Origin: Eumeta japonica
Taxonomy: Eukaryota > Arthropoda > Insecta > Lepidoptera > Psychidae
Length of the DNA: 64,000 bases
Direction of reading: 5' to 3'
NCBI GenBank assembly: GCA_005406025.1
Contig: BGZK01000209.1
Span: 248,001-312,000 of the forward strand
Made by a program: the position numbers and the translations under genes. Below are positions 41,641 to 54,948 of the stretch, in pieces. How positions within the stretch are numbered: position 1 is the first letter of the stretch; every line of letters starts with the position of its first letter. The notes beneath the pieces are model-generated. The model was not told the origin of the DNA. It saw only the letters and a program-made list of their open reading frames with translations, and made no database searches.

Positions 41641-43186
41641 GTAATTAAATATTTAATAAGATTAAATAACCATATTAACTAGAGAACCGTACATTACGTA
41701 CAAATAGACAGTCGATGATTTTATTTTGTATTATCATTTGAACTTTTGCGTACAAAATAAATAAAATGAGTAGCAATAATCCTGCGTAAATCTAAATTAA
41801 AAACTTCACATTATTTGGGAAAACGTTGTTAAATTTTAATTGAATACCTACCTTGAATAAATTTATTTTTAAGATTTTATCAATTATTGCAAGTATTAAA
41901 AAATATAGGTTATAGGTACATCATATTTTTAGATATTGCAATTCAAAAACATAAGACAATGAGAACGATTAAATCGTTCTGGCTTAATTATAAAAATATC
42001 TAGCATTTAGACGGGGAATTTTATTACTACTGAAGTACATTCACAGAAAATCTATATGTATCAAATACAAAGCTCTATATATATATATTTGTAATGCTCT
42101 CTGATATAATCTGATATAATATTAACACATCTAATATAGCATAAAATATGATAAAAAATTCACATTACAAATAAGGAAAACAGCAATTACTATGATTATG
42201 AGTGCAATGGCTGGTAGACATTAGTCATTAGATACGACAATGAGACGACTTTAAGTGCTGATTATAATATAGGAATGATAAATCTGAGTGATAACCAGCA
42301 GGAAATAAACATTGCATCTTACTTAGGTGATTGATCGAAGCAAATGACCTTCCATTACACACATAACTTTTTTGTTATTTGTTATTAGGGCGTGAATTTA
42401 TCACAGTGACCAAACTGTATAAATTTACCTTATAGCATCATATTATAAACATCACCATCAATATTAGTATAAATTATATATACAAGTATTTTTATTGCTT
42501 TTCGTAGTAGCCAGGAATAATAGAAAAATAAAATAAAATTACAGCGTGTCCTGTTACATCATTACTCGCGCGCTCAATAAGACTTACGTGCATAAAATCG
42601 TGTAACGTATTCAGTTCACATTTTTGATCTACAATCCAAAACGTCGACATGTCGAGGGATTAACGGAACAACAATTAATCCGGAGCCGGCTGTTGTAACG
42701 AGTACCAACAGCTCCGCCAAATCTAAACCGTGTCAAGAAAATTAAAACCGCAACAAAAAAAAATAGAGGCTGCGGCGAGGACGGCGGCGGCCGAAAGGAG
42801 AACACCCGGGAACCGCGCGAATTGCGCGCGCCGACTTATGATTATGCCATCAATCAGTTCACTATCGAGCTATACGACACGAACGAGCCGGATTCGCTTG
42901 CGCAGGTTTGAAACTCTTCGAGGTGTGTTTGATACGGTCCTTTTACAATCGGACGCCTTGTATAACGCAGGAAAGGCGGACTTGCTATTTTCATTAACTT
43001 GTTATACGGCTGTTCGTCGATAAGGGAGCGCGATTTTTGAAATGACATATAGGAGAAAGGGCTTCGAAGGGTCAAAGGGATTGCCGAAAGAGATATACAT
43101 CTGGGAGTCGTCAATGCATTATGTCGGTCGTTTGACTTATCCTTTTTTAGAACTTAAGTGCATCTTCTTATATTGTAACACCTTTC
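41641..43186. other. No gene seen
   Basis: AT-rich, then a GC-richer part at 42640-42850 with a short inverted pair (CGGCTGTTG ... CAACAGC near 42688-42713). No recognised coding sequence. Confidence 0.4.
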
Positions 43187-43660
43187 CTTTTGACGTGACA
43201 ACGTCTTAAATTAGGTTGCGGCTGGGAGTCACTTATGAAAAAGTGTAACGCTCGGTAACGTAACGATGAGTCACCGAACGAGAGAGAGGCCCGCCGAATG
43301 CCTTGCGTCTCTCTCCCACTCAACTATGATCGGTCTGCCGCGCGCGCAGCACTAGAGAATAGTGCATAGCTTGCAAATGTACAAGTTATTGTATGTATAT
43401 TTGTATATAAATACGTATGTATGTAAAGGTAAAAATAAAATTTTGTTAATATGAAATTCAGTGCGAGATTCTTTGTATAAATTAATGTTTTAAATATAAT
43501 TCTTTGTATAAATAAATGTTTTAAATTGTTACTATTATTTCATCCTTCTTCCTACTATACGAATGAATATTCACATTAAAATGATTTTACCATTCAAAGT
43601 CGTTATCACGTAAAACTTTCGCCCGTATACCGACTTTACAGGCAACCAAATTTTTTTTAA
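43187..43660. mobile_element. Repeat family R1, copy 2 (inverted)
   Basis: Reverse complement of R1 copies 1 and 3. It starts TTTTGACGTGACAACGTC and ends CAGGCAACCAAATTTTTTTT, then AA. It differs by few bases, including a small deletion near 43378 (a TTGCA-like unit lost). All three copies abut TTAA plus an A/T run on this side, but there is no TTAA on the other side. Confidence 0.85.
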
Positions 43661-46600
43661 GCTTCGTTTTCTGTTTCAGCTTTTGATGGTCTTAAATTTC
43701 ATTTAATTTGTTTTATATTTATTTAACGCTACACCAAGTCATATGTTACGGTCAATTATTATTCAAAATAACGTTTGGTTCAGAGAAATAATTTACAAAC
43801 AATTGCGGAGTATTTTATTTAAAAGATGTCAGTTTGAGTGATATGAGGAAGGGGATTATTGATTATTACAATGGAGTAATTGAAAAGGACAAAAACTCGA
43901 AAACTCGATGAAGTTTCCTTTGAACTTAAATTCGTAAGTATAAAAATAAAAACAGGAATAAAACAAATGATAGTCCTCAAAATGATACAAAAAGTACTAA
44001 TTTACTTTGATACGTGTACCTTTGCATACCTAATGACTTTTAATAAATTTTATCATCGCTAATCTCATATAAACGTCGTCAGGCGTCAACAGGTTATTAT
44101 CGTTAATTGGATATAATTAAAGCCTACCTTTTATGCCATCGTCAGTTTAATGATTTAATGATAATAATTAAGCGATACATAAGAATGATGAAGTATAACA
44201 ATTCCTCATGTAAATACATTAATATAAGCCTAAAAGTACGTACTTGTAAACTGTAAAACAAGGTCAAATCACCTTTATACTGTAACGAGTTCTAATAACG
44301 AAAAGTGGTTAAGAGCGTCGTCTTTGAACCAGAAAGCACCGACTTTCTTGGGTCTTGGATGAAATGAGCAATGAGTTTTAACTTGAAATCAAATTAAAAT
44401 ACTCGCTCCGTGACTTCAAGGTCACATAAACCGTCCATTATTGTCGTGACAAACGTAACAAAGAGGAGTCAGTAGTTCCTAACCCGCACTGACCAGCGTG
44501 GAGGGTTTAGGGTACGAGTCCCTCCATCTGGAATAAAAGGATTGTGGGAGCGTGTGTCTCAGCGGTGTGACGGATAAACAAATGAAGGAAAGAACAAAAT
44601 TACTCAACGAAAGCCTCTTTCAGTGATTTCCTTGGTTCTAAGCGTACCGTCGTTTAAATAACGACAGCGGTAGACCTCTTACCCGTTATACGATACTTAA
44701 TGTAATGATAAGGCCTTCGTGTCGAGGAAACTCTAAAGCAGCAACTCAATTTGTGTCGTGACGACGGACACACGGTGCTCGTATATACTCTGATTCGGAA
44801 AAATAAGTACTCTCTTAACATTTTATTGGCAATAAGGAATTCGGAGCGTAAATACAGCGAAGGAATAGCTTTTCGAATGTACGTTGTACTGTGACTATTT
44901 ATGCCGATCCATATACTTGTAGCAGAGATTTTAGATAAGAGACCGCATCAGGGTTCACTTTGAAAGGTTTGCACCTTTGCGATTGCAGGTAACGCTAATC
45001 GCTACAAAAATAAATCGAGAAGTTCACTAACATTTTCTTCGATGGAAGACAGTCACTTCATTAACAATGAAAAACACAATGAACACATTAGTATAGCTCG
45101 CCACCGGGCGAGAATATTATGACAGAATGTCCTCGGAAAGTTTAAAACAGTAAGGAAGTAAAAGAGATTTAAATATACAAACCGGTCTATATAATGTTAT
45201 GTCTTTGGGAAGTAATAAAACAAAATTAACCATTATTTTTGTATAATTATTTTTTTTTATTAATGATTCCTTTTTTTTATCTAACCGAGGTCCAAATTAT
45301 GGTCGCATGTATTATGTCTATTCAAGGACAGCAAGATAATGCTCGGTATGTGTTAAACATTGTTTCATTTATACAAACTTGAAGATTTGACTTAAGAAGA
45401 CCCGCAGGAAATAGTCTCAGAGAAGCGTTACTTGACTGCGAACCGAAGAGACGACAGAACGTGGAAGCTTAATGTTTGGTAATGGAAATTTATATAAAAA
45501 TAAATGAAAAATATTTTTTTTCTACAAGAAAAAAAGGCTCTCATAACTTTATAAGATTTGCTTGCATTACAGACGCGTATTTGATTTATGATTTTGCTAA
45601 TAAAAATGTATAGATAGATGCATCTAGTAGATATGTTTTTATACTTTTATTTCGAATCATTTTGTTAAATAATGAACTTAGTATTTATTTATAAATTGGA
45701 CAATCAAAGTAAAACAATACAGTCTTTTAAGATTCTTCTACTAAGTAAACTTCTAAGACTTAACCCGGATTACATATTCTATCAAATATCGTTTTAAAAC
45801 GTCAGATACAAAATTTAATATAATTGACAAACACAAATGACAAAAAAAAAGAGAATTTTATGTATCGACATCTTAATATATTTATAAGGAACCGGCGCAA
45901 AGTAAAAGCAATATAATGTATATGTATCTTAGCGAATAACGTTGGCAATCCACCAGAACATGCCTCCTCGGCGTGCACACGGCCAACGGTGCAGGTATGT
46001 ATATCAAAACGCGAGTAATCGGTCGGTGGCCGCGTCGCGGGTGGTCCCTCCGGAGGCGGCCGGCCGGCGTGCGCGTTGAGCGGACGACAAAACTCCTTCA
46101 TTTAATGCACAAAATGAACGGGCTATAGCTAAGCATACAAAGCCGAAGCTCGAGATACCGTAAAGCTCGTATTATGACGTGAAAATAGAAATTTAATCTT
46201 CACCCATACGGGTAAAAAACTGCCAGCAAAAGCAAAAGTGCTATCGGGACCAGGATCTGGATTGGTCTGGTAACGTAGGCAGAAGTTATTGGCGTGTAGG
46301 TAAAATGCTAAGTAGGTTCATTAAGATAAGTGACATGTTGACTCTAACGTTTACAATTCTTTGACATAACTATGACAATAAGTGACTGTCTGTCATATTC
46401 AATCGTCTCGATCTTATCAATCCATGTAATTAATAGTATAAGGGCAACCGAGCTCTGCTCGGCGCCTTTCGAGTTTGCTGTGGGAATATGAAGTCTTCTT
46501 ATTGACACAACTATTTACATTCATTTTCAATAATAAATATTTAGATACGTAATACACATACACTACATGACACGCAAAATTTACCCGCTAATTAGTATCA

Positions 46601-47015
46601 AGTAAATAAGAGCCCGTAGGTAATGACATCTGTCTAATTTATGTCATGTAGCGCCATCTGTTGTTGAGGACGTTATGTTAAGGGTATCGGTACCTCAAAG
46701 TAACGTAAAAATTCTAAAGATGGCGTTATGGACCAATATATATATAAAATATTCCTATTTTCCGGGGAAGACACTTTACAGGATAAAATCTATTACGCAT
46801 TTTTTCGAAAATATTCATAATCTCCTTTTATTTTAGAACGACTTTGCCAAAGTAAGTATAATAAAAATACATTATTGAAAATACACTTATAAAAATTAAG
46901 ACACAATCCAATAAAATGCTCGACGAGACTACAAACGCAAGCGTCGTTGTCGGGTTGCTACATTACTTGGAACTTCGAATTCCGCTCCGCGCTCGAGCTC
47001 TGCGATATATTCTTT
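43661..47015. other. No gene seen; retroelement trace near 44.48 kb
   Basis: AT-rich. At 44480-44530 CCCGCACTGACCAGCGTGG followed by GGGTACGAGTCCCTCC looks like a LINE/SINE end. At 45950-46090 a GC-rich patch (GGCGGCCGGCCGGCGTGCGC) has open frames but no domain. Near 46446-46465 a short palindrome CCGAGCTCTGCTCGG is present. Confidence 0.4.
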
Positions 47016-47494
47016 TTAAAAAAAATTTGGTTGCCTGTAAAGTCGGTATACGGGCGAAAGTTTTACGTGACAACGACTTTGAATGGTAAAATCATTTTAA
47101 TGTGAATATTCATTCGTATAGTAGGAAGAAGGATGAAATAATAGTAACAATTTAAAACATTTATTTATACAAAGAATTATATTTAAAACATTAATTTATA
47201 CAAAGAATCTCGCACTGAATTTCATATTAACAAAATTTTATTTTTACCTTTACACATACATACGTATTTATATACAAATATACATACAATAACTTGCAAT
47301 ACATTTGCAAGCTATGCACTAATTCTCTAGTGCTGCGCGCGCGGCAGACCGATCATAGTTGAGTGGGAGAGAGACGCAAGGCATTCGGCGGGCCTCTCTC
47401 TCGTTCGGTGACTCATCGTTACGTTACCGAGCGTTACACTTTTTCATAAGTGACTCCCAGCCGCAACCTAATTTAAGACGTTGTCACGTCAAAA
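47016..47494. mobile_element. Repeat family R1, copy 3
   Basis: Same orientation and extent as copy 1 at 26970. It begins TTTGGTTGCCTGTAAAGTCG after TTTTTAAAAAAAA and ends GACGTTGTCACGTCAAAA. The open frame crossing its right edge (47359-47625) is not a gene. Confidence 0.85.
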
Positions 47495-48981
47495 ATAATC
47501 ATGTTTCTTACCTGCAAATGACACTTGATGTTATTAGTAACGTCAAGGTCAACGATTATATTGTTAAATTAGTTTCTGATTTTCCACAAGTGTTCCACTC
47601 ATTTCAAAACAAACAAAGCAAATGATCGCGTAAACAATAAACACCACGCAATATCACTTGTGAATTCATAGGTTGTCGACTGTCAGGGAAGTTTCACTAC
47701 AGTCTTAGAGCCGCAGCAATGTCACCTATGCAAACTCCTCAACAATAAGTCATGTTTGCATATTTGATAGCAGTTAAAGGCGTTGTTATTAAACACTTCA
47801 ATTATTATTATTACAAAACACGTCTCTATCGTAAAAAATTTAAAAAATAGAATAAGGAAAATACCTAATAGCTTCAGTGAAAGTTCGCGAAAGATCGCAG
47901 CTGTGCAACGCGGATAACTGTGGGCCACGTGTTATGCTTGGCAACGTGCAGTTGGGGGGCCAGGCCTCGTGAACGATCGTCAGCTGTTGCTAAGGTTGTG
48001 AGTTCGTGAATTTTTAGTACATGTTCTAAACTATTTTTTTTTCAGAAAAGGTTGCTTCAATGGCTATGGTTTCTTTGGTAAATTTGTTCTAAAAAAAGAA
48101 GATTATAAATATTTTCGGAAAGATGCATGATTTATTCCATACGATATACATTAATTAACTTGAAAAGAAAAACGTTATCAAATAACAAATGATTATCGTA
48201 AACGTTAAAACCGTTTCCGAGATACAAGTGTGGATAAATATACATGTCTCTCTCTCTCTGTGTGTGTGTGTGTGTGCGCGCGCGTGTGCGCGTGCACGCA
48301 CTTTTATTATGCAGTTTTCCAATGGCAAAGCACACAACTGTTTATGCTGTCATATCTTTGCGTAATATGACTCTAATGGCAGCCCTCTGTAAAGCTTTTG
48401 TCGTAAAACTAAATGCGCTACCGACCTTAACGCACGCAGCCTTACCCTATTGTACCATCTCAATTGTGCAATATGTATCTATAGACATGTCTGTCAGACC
48501 GCGCCACATACACAGTAACCATGCGTCTTCCGTATTCCGTTGACATATTGTAAGCTCGTCATATATCACGTTCCACGGGTTTGATTGAATATATCGTCAA
48601 TCAGAACTGCATAAACATGGTGTATAGACGCGCAAAACCCACATAACTGACAATATCCCATGCTACTTTAAACTTCATTACATTTTTATGTTGCTTTATA
48701 TTAAGCATTTTTTTTATATTCTAACAACCGTGTTTTGTATATATATTGTCATGACAGATTATTTCCAGATCATTCCGCTATCGGAAACAAAGGGTTGTTT
48801 TAAACAATAATTGTATATGTAACAAATATAAAACTTATTGGAATTAGGTATAATTATTAGTTTCCTAATTCCTGATTTTAAAATTAAATAATAGTTTCAG
48901 GTTTTGCTAAATAGCGTACTGCGCATTCTAGGCGTCTCGCAGATCTGATCTTTTGTAGCAGTTTTAGTTGATTTTTGCAAA
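47495..48981. other. No gene seen; contains a CT/TG/CG microsatellite
   Basis: AT-rich region around the simple repeat at 48247-48299. Open frames around it are repeat artefacts. Confidence 0.5.
48247..48299. repeat. Compound microsatellite (TC)n(TG)n(CG/TG)n
   Basis: TCTCTCTCTCTC, then TGTGTGTGTGTG, then GCGCGCGCG and CGTGCACGCA. Alternating purine-pyrimidine sequence of this kind can adopt Z-DNA in vitro; no function is implied. Confidence 0.93.
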
Positions 48982-49155
48982 TTGTACGGTACAACGCACG
49001 AAACTCTGCCACTTTGATTTACCTGCAAATGATGTATTGAACAGGTTCAGCTCTGTCCGACCCTTCTTTCTTCTTCCCCGTGTTCCTATTTTACGCCATT
49101 GCGACGCTTTTGTGACTAACTTCACAACCGAGGAGTTTCATGTATTGTACTGTAT
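48982..49155. mobile_element. Inverted-repeat element (MITE-like), copy B
   Basis: Second copy of the element at 24767. The left end reads GTACGGTACAACGCACGAAAC; the right end, complemented, reads ATACAGTACAATACATGAAA. Shared interior: TTTTACGCCATTGCGACGCT and GTGACTAACTTCACA. More diverged inside than at the ends. Confidence 0.75.
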
Positions 49156-52100
49156 ATTTTAAGCATTGGTTCCGTATTTCGACGCGGCGACACTGGTCCG
49201 ACTGGACGATACCACATCTCTAAAGATTGTCCTAACAATAACTGTCGAACTTTTATACATTTTAATATGATGAACCTGGAAGCAGAGGCAATGAAGCCGT
49301 CAGGACTTACAAAAGGCATTTTTCTCGATCCCTTGTCCTCCATTTGTGCTTGCTGAGCGCCTCTCTTTTCACAAGCCTACGTAATTACCGCGTTCCGTGT
49401 CATAGTTAACTATCATAACCTCTAAGCACTGATATAACTATAGTGACTGTACGTGCCCGGACATAAGCGAAAATGTTTTTTTGGCGGGACTAACCTTTGC
49501 GTCGACGGGTCCTTCCAAACGGTTCGGGGCGCGTGACCTCGATCGTCTAGTGGTCGGCGCCAGATTCATTTTCGCTCCCCCTATTGCAATGCATTATTAA
49601 TCCCGCAACAACCCTCGTTTTACTTTAGTCTGCGTTCTCGCGAACCAAATCGCTCGCATAGAACCCGTCAAACGTTGTGTGTACGTCAAATGTGATGTCG
49701 GCCACGCAGTCCTCCTCTTATCTATGCCATAGAGAGGAGACAAACCGTGAATTTAAGGAAGGAAATTACGTAAACAGAGGCGTCATATATTAATAATAGT
49801 GCAACTTATGATAATCGTTATATGAACTTTATTTGACAAAAGTACGTTAATTACATACATTAATACTTAACACCATTCGTGATTATATATCGAGCGACCG
49901 AGATATCTATAAAGTTCATATTTATTTTTCACTAAACAACAACATTATGAAAACAGGAAAAACTCGGATCCAAATAAAGTTTAATGCACTACGAAAAAAA
50001 TGCAGCGACATTTATAGAGACATCAATATAAAAAAACTTAAATTTGTTTCCAAATATCTTAAAACCGCGGCGATTAAAGCATCGTTACCCACTAACACAA
50101 TGTGTCCAACTTTTGAAACGTAAAACGGGACTTCCTGTTTCTATTTCAATCGTGAGACTTCAAACGTTGAACTGTTCCCGATTTTGTAAAAAAAAATCCT
50201 TTATTTCCCGAAGACAATAAAGACCACAGAAGTTCAAAAGACCAGAAACACAACCTCATAATTCTTCATTAGCAATGCCATTCATCACACTGTTTACAAA
50301 CATTGTACATAAAGATAGTCGGAACACAAACATCTATTAAACGAAGAGCATTAAAATAATCTATGACCGTATTTAAAGATCAGGCGTGGTCGAGAGGCTA
50401 GACGGCCGCGAGAATGTCTTGTCGTTTAGCTAGTTCTTTATAAGGTCTTTGTTTATTACCATAAATTAAATTAAAAAATAATACCACCGCAATAATTATT
50501 TCCTGTGTCTAATTACTAATCGAAATAATGTATATTAAGTGTCACGTTTTATAGCTTTTTTCAGTTTAAAAACTGTCGTGACGTAAGACAGTCCCATTGT
50601 TTTGTATGGATACTATAAGCAACTTAAATATATGTGTCAGCTTATGCCACACGTTTGAAATACAGCGGCAATCTCAATGTACCATACTTTAATTGTCACT
50701 ATTCTCTTTCTCCTTTAAAATTCCACCACTTCCTACGAAGTGGTGGAATTATCGGTCGAAAACCCAGAAGACTTTTCTACTCGTTAAGGCGAATTCGCAA
50801 TCAAATGGATTATTCACGACAAAAACGTTCGCGTAACGAACGGTTTGACAAATAAAATATGATAGTAGTTTTTTTTTTTTATTTTATCAATATGATACAT
50901 TAAAAGCAGTTTAAATTATAGGTATTTTTAAAATTATTTTCTTTAGTAGTGTCCAGTAGTTAGGCTGTGCGGTGTGGGCTAGTAAATCAGTCAAGTCAGT
51001 ACCTCAAAATAAACCCAGTAGGTAGTTTAATTTTTATATTCTATCACATTAAAAAACAAAACATCTTTCTGTACGTCTGCCTGTTTGTTGTGCTTCTAAC
51101 TAGAGAACAGTAGTCTGATTTACATGATTAATTTTTTAGTATAGAAGTATGTTACCTGAACAGATTTTAATATACACTAGCTTCGTCCGAATGAACAGAG
51201 ATACAATTTCATACTTTTATAGATCGATTGGTATAGATCTATAAAAAAGAGAAGATGTACAGTCCCGCGCCCAAAAATGGCCGCAGTAAATGAGTGCTAA
51301 AATAGACAGTTTAGCACTCATTGCATTCAGTGTAGTTTCGTCGAACCTTCCGTTTCGACGTCGAAGTATTTTGTTAAAAAATGTAAAATAACACTTAAAA
51401 AATATAATAAAGGATGGTATTTCTTATTTTTGATAAGCAAAATTTAATTTGTTTATAATAGGTGCTAGTATTCGATAAAAAATTTGTATTTCTTCATTTA
51501 AAGTAGCATCAAAAACCTAGATATAAACCGACTTAAAACAAATAGACCTAAACAACACCGCTCTCGTATTTCTTGCGTTGTCACATTATTTGGTCACTTA
51601 ACAATTAAGACTTCTTATACTGATGGAGTCATCCTTTTTATTTATTTTTTATTTATTATTAGTTTTATATTTATACAAATTTTAAAATTACCTCTAAAAG
51701 GAAATCAAATTATATAAAACTATTATGTTCATGAAAAATATGTTAATGTTTTATTAATCGTCATCTTATTTTATTATATAAATAATAAGAAAGTTTTGTT
51801 ACTACAATCTACACACTTTTAGAAATTATTAAGTTCTTTCATGCACAATTTCACCGAAATTAGGAAATTAAAGGTTCATACATTATAATATTAATCATAT
51901 GTGATTACTACATTAAGTATTATTCTGAAGAAATTTATACTATAATTCTTTTCATAGATTCAACCAATCAACAATAAAAAAAATTAAATGATAATAAACC
52001 ATTCCACTGATGTCTTGTTTTAGAACAGCACGTGTAAATTGTAAAAAATATGATTTATTGTCATTCAATAAAAAATGATCGTTACTTGTTCTCTTTGCAT

Positions 52101-54633
52101 TTAAAAATAAACCTTATGTTACGACATTTCGGTTGATGTGTCAGACGATAAATAATATTCCTTTCCCTTTTTTTTTCTTTGGCACTGCAAAATGCTATCA
52201 TAAAATAGAGATAAAATATACACTTTGTGCCATTTTTCGCCATCCAAATAATACACAACTGTGCATCTTCTCTTTTTTATACATCTGTGTTCCGATTGGT
52301 TATCGGCAAGAGCCATGTCCAAGGTAGAATCAAGATCACCATCGCTCCGGGTCAGAATAGAGAGCCGGTCTATCATTGCGATCACGAGGTGAGCGAGGTG
52401 GCTCGTCACTAAATAAAATAATTACGCACGCGACCGTATGTGCGTTTTCGATATAAGAGCATACGTTCCTCGTGGAAGATCAGATCGGAATTAGATTTCG
52501 ATTTAAAACCAATCGATATCGCGGGTAGGACCGATTTCGGAATCGACAACGCGAGCGGTCGATACAAAGAAGTGCGGGCAGAGTCGCGGGCGATAGCTGG
52601 TGTTTACTAAAAACCAAAATATACACGACACATTCATACATGTAATACAATAACACAGTAGCGGCCATAAATAAGCACGTGCAAAATATCGACGCTGGTA
52701 CGTGCTACACGTGTCGATTACGGGACGCATTGCGACCTTGAGCGAGAAATACAGTTAGTTATGCAGTCGCTACCTGTAGCCCAGTTAAATATTGCATGAA
52801 CGCATTTTGTAAATGCGAATATAAAACTGTCAGTGATTTATGCGTGTTGTCCTAAGGTAAAAGATGACATGTGCATTTAATTATCATCTATACATCGTAG
52901 TTTTTTATCGCATAAAACGGGTTCTCGCTTTATTGATTTTTAACTTTCCCGATCATTTCCATTATTAGTGTTTATTACACAAATTTTATTTTAAATGTGA
53001 CTTTTTGATAAAAGTCAGTTTAAAAAGAAATGATGGAAGAGGCTCTAATTAATAGATTTTTTTTTTGTATTTCAAAGTATTTTTTTTAAATTTTCGCTTA
53101 ATATTGAAAAGAAACATTTGCGTTTTGATCTAAACTACATAAAATATACGCCACAGCGCTAAATTCGTTGGTTATGTTAACTTTTTAGAACTCTGGAATG
53201 TGGCATATATGAGAATTTGAAATACACTGAAACAAATATTACGAAATATTCTAGGGAAACAGAGATAGACAATAATTCAAAATAGGAAATAAAAATCAAC
53301 TGTTTAGATATATTGTCTACTACATAAGATAACGAATTCGTTTATAGGGTTCTGGGTGCGCATGTTGAATAAAGATCCTGAATATATATAAAATGTATCC
53401 CACTCTTATACATTTACATATAGAAATTACACCTATTCCGAGTGGCAGAATTCATTTCCCCCGCTTGTTTGTAACGTTGTTTAGAATTCTGTCGCTTATT
53501 ACTTTTAATACAGAGCTATATTTCAGCGATAAAAAAAAATACTTAGCAGTATTGCCAACATCATCATAATTATCAACATTACCAATCCACTGGTGTTGTG
53601 ACGCTATTTTGAAATTATTTATATGAAATGTCTAATCTACCTTTTAGATATCTATATATTGAGATTCGTGTTTCTTTATATTGTACTATTATATAAAAGG
53701 GTCAACCAGATTTGCTTGATTTGGATCATCTATTGTATTTGACAAAGATTTTCACATTTGCATGATCGGGGACAAAAAACAACAAAATATATTGTAAAAA
53801 TAAAAAGATATTCCTTTTTATTATAAACATCACCTAGTATTGAATTATATTTAATAACTTTTAAACATCTTCGCTTTTACATCTAGGTTGTTTTACAGAG
53901 TGGACTTAACACAGACTAGACGATGAACGCACGCGCCGGCGTACGGGCGTCGGACGGCTTTAAACCCAGATATTTCACTAGTAAACCGGTGGATTTCCAA
54001 GAAACGGTGACTTCCAGCGAAACTCGACCGGACCATTGGACCGGATATGATCGGGTATCTGCGGCCGATCATAACACCCATAAAACTGTTAACGTAAACA
54101 TGCGTATTTGGGTTAATTGTTTATTCTCAAATGTATCCATAAGAGACGTACAAGGACAATACACGATACAACTTGAAAAATCTTTTAATTTTACTTATGA
54201 GACAACAAACGAATGTTCTAAAGTAACAATGTACTGAATGAACAATCCCTCTCGTCCAATAGTTGCCAAGTTTGTAATTAAAAAAGAAATTATTCCATAA
54301 CTAATGGACATTTAGTCTTGCTCAAATCATTCAATAGTGACACCCTTAACACATATATTTTGACAAATAGGGAAAATATATACTTACAGAGCATAATTCA
54401 ATTTTTAACTAATACTATAGAATTAGTTTAATTGTATATATTATTACTATTAATGCAAGATTATATTATAAAGTTACATAAAAACACAAATGGTAATATA
54501 AGTGACTTATTATCATATCAAAATATAATATATATATATATACAATGCAATAAATATTATAATAATGTTACGTCAAAGTATTATTATTGAAAATTATCAT
54601 TTGATTCGTGGTCCAGATGTGAAAAGGCATAAT
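49156..54633. other. No gene seen, 5.5 kb
   Basis: AT-rich with GC-richer patches at 49.48-49.70, 52.34-52.75 and 53.92-54.07 kb. Open frames there (for example 52119-52409 minus) have no recognised domain. Contains the small hairpin at 50719-50750. Confidence 0.4.
50719..50750. repeat. Perfect short hairpin: 14 bp arms, 4 nt loop
   Basis: AATTCCACCACTTC (50719-50732) and its exact complement (50737-50750) around CTAC. No run of T follows, so it is not terminator-like; simply a palindrome. Confidence 0.9.
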
Positions 54634-54753
54634 TATGTAGGATACATATACAAGCATACAAATACAAATTTATACATATACAAGCAAATTACAAATTATA
54701 TATGTAGGATACATATACAAACATACATATACAAATTTATACATATACAAGCG
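54634..54753. repeat. Tandem repeat, period about 67 bp, nearly two units
   Basis: Units start TATGTAGGATACATATACAA at 54634 and 54701. Both include AAATTTATACATATACAAGC. It lies just before the Helitron-like 3' end, so it may be part of that element. Confidence 0.85.
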
Positions 54754-54762
54754 AAATACCAC

Positions 54763-54948
54763 AGACTGACCAACAGACTGGCTCATCACTAGATCTTCGA
54801 AACTATAGGTCCGATTGACTTGAAATTTGGCATAGTTACTTTTTTCGGGACATAGACGCTTAATAAGAAGGGATTTTACGCAAATACTATCAAAACAAAA
54901 TTTTCATAATTTTATGTTTGCGCGGGCTGAGTGGCGGGCAGAAGCTAG
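54763..54948 (+). mobile_element. Helitron-like 3' end
   Basis: Carries the stretch GACTTGAAATTTGGCATAG, then AAGAAGGGATTTTACGC, and a GC-rich end CGCGGGCTGAGTGGCGGGCA followed by GAAGCTAG. Moth Helitron-type repeats commonly end in a GC-rich hairpin followed by CTAG. The end base-pairing is imperfect and the 5' end was not located, so the assignment is by family resemblance. Confidence 0.5.

Noticed and set aside
47359..47625. 88-codon open frame
   Set aside because: Starts inside repeat R1 and runs into unrelated flank; the same start in the other R1 copies does not continue.
48132..48543. Open frames around the CT/TG/CG microsatellite
   Set aside because: Produced by repeat translation (Thr-His, Arg-Ala runs) on both strands.
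49535..49560. tRNA-Asp-like CTCGATCGTCTAGTGGTCGG
   Set aside because: Resembles an A-box only; no cloverleaf or B-box within 100 bp.
50385..50430. tRNA-like A-box (GTGGTCGAGAGGCTAGACGG)
   Set aside because: No B-box, anticodon arm or acceptor stem could be built downstream; at most a SINE trace.
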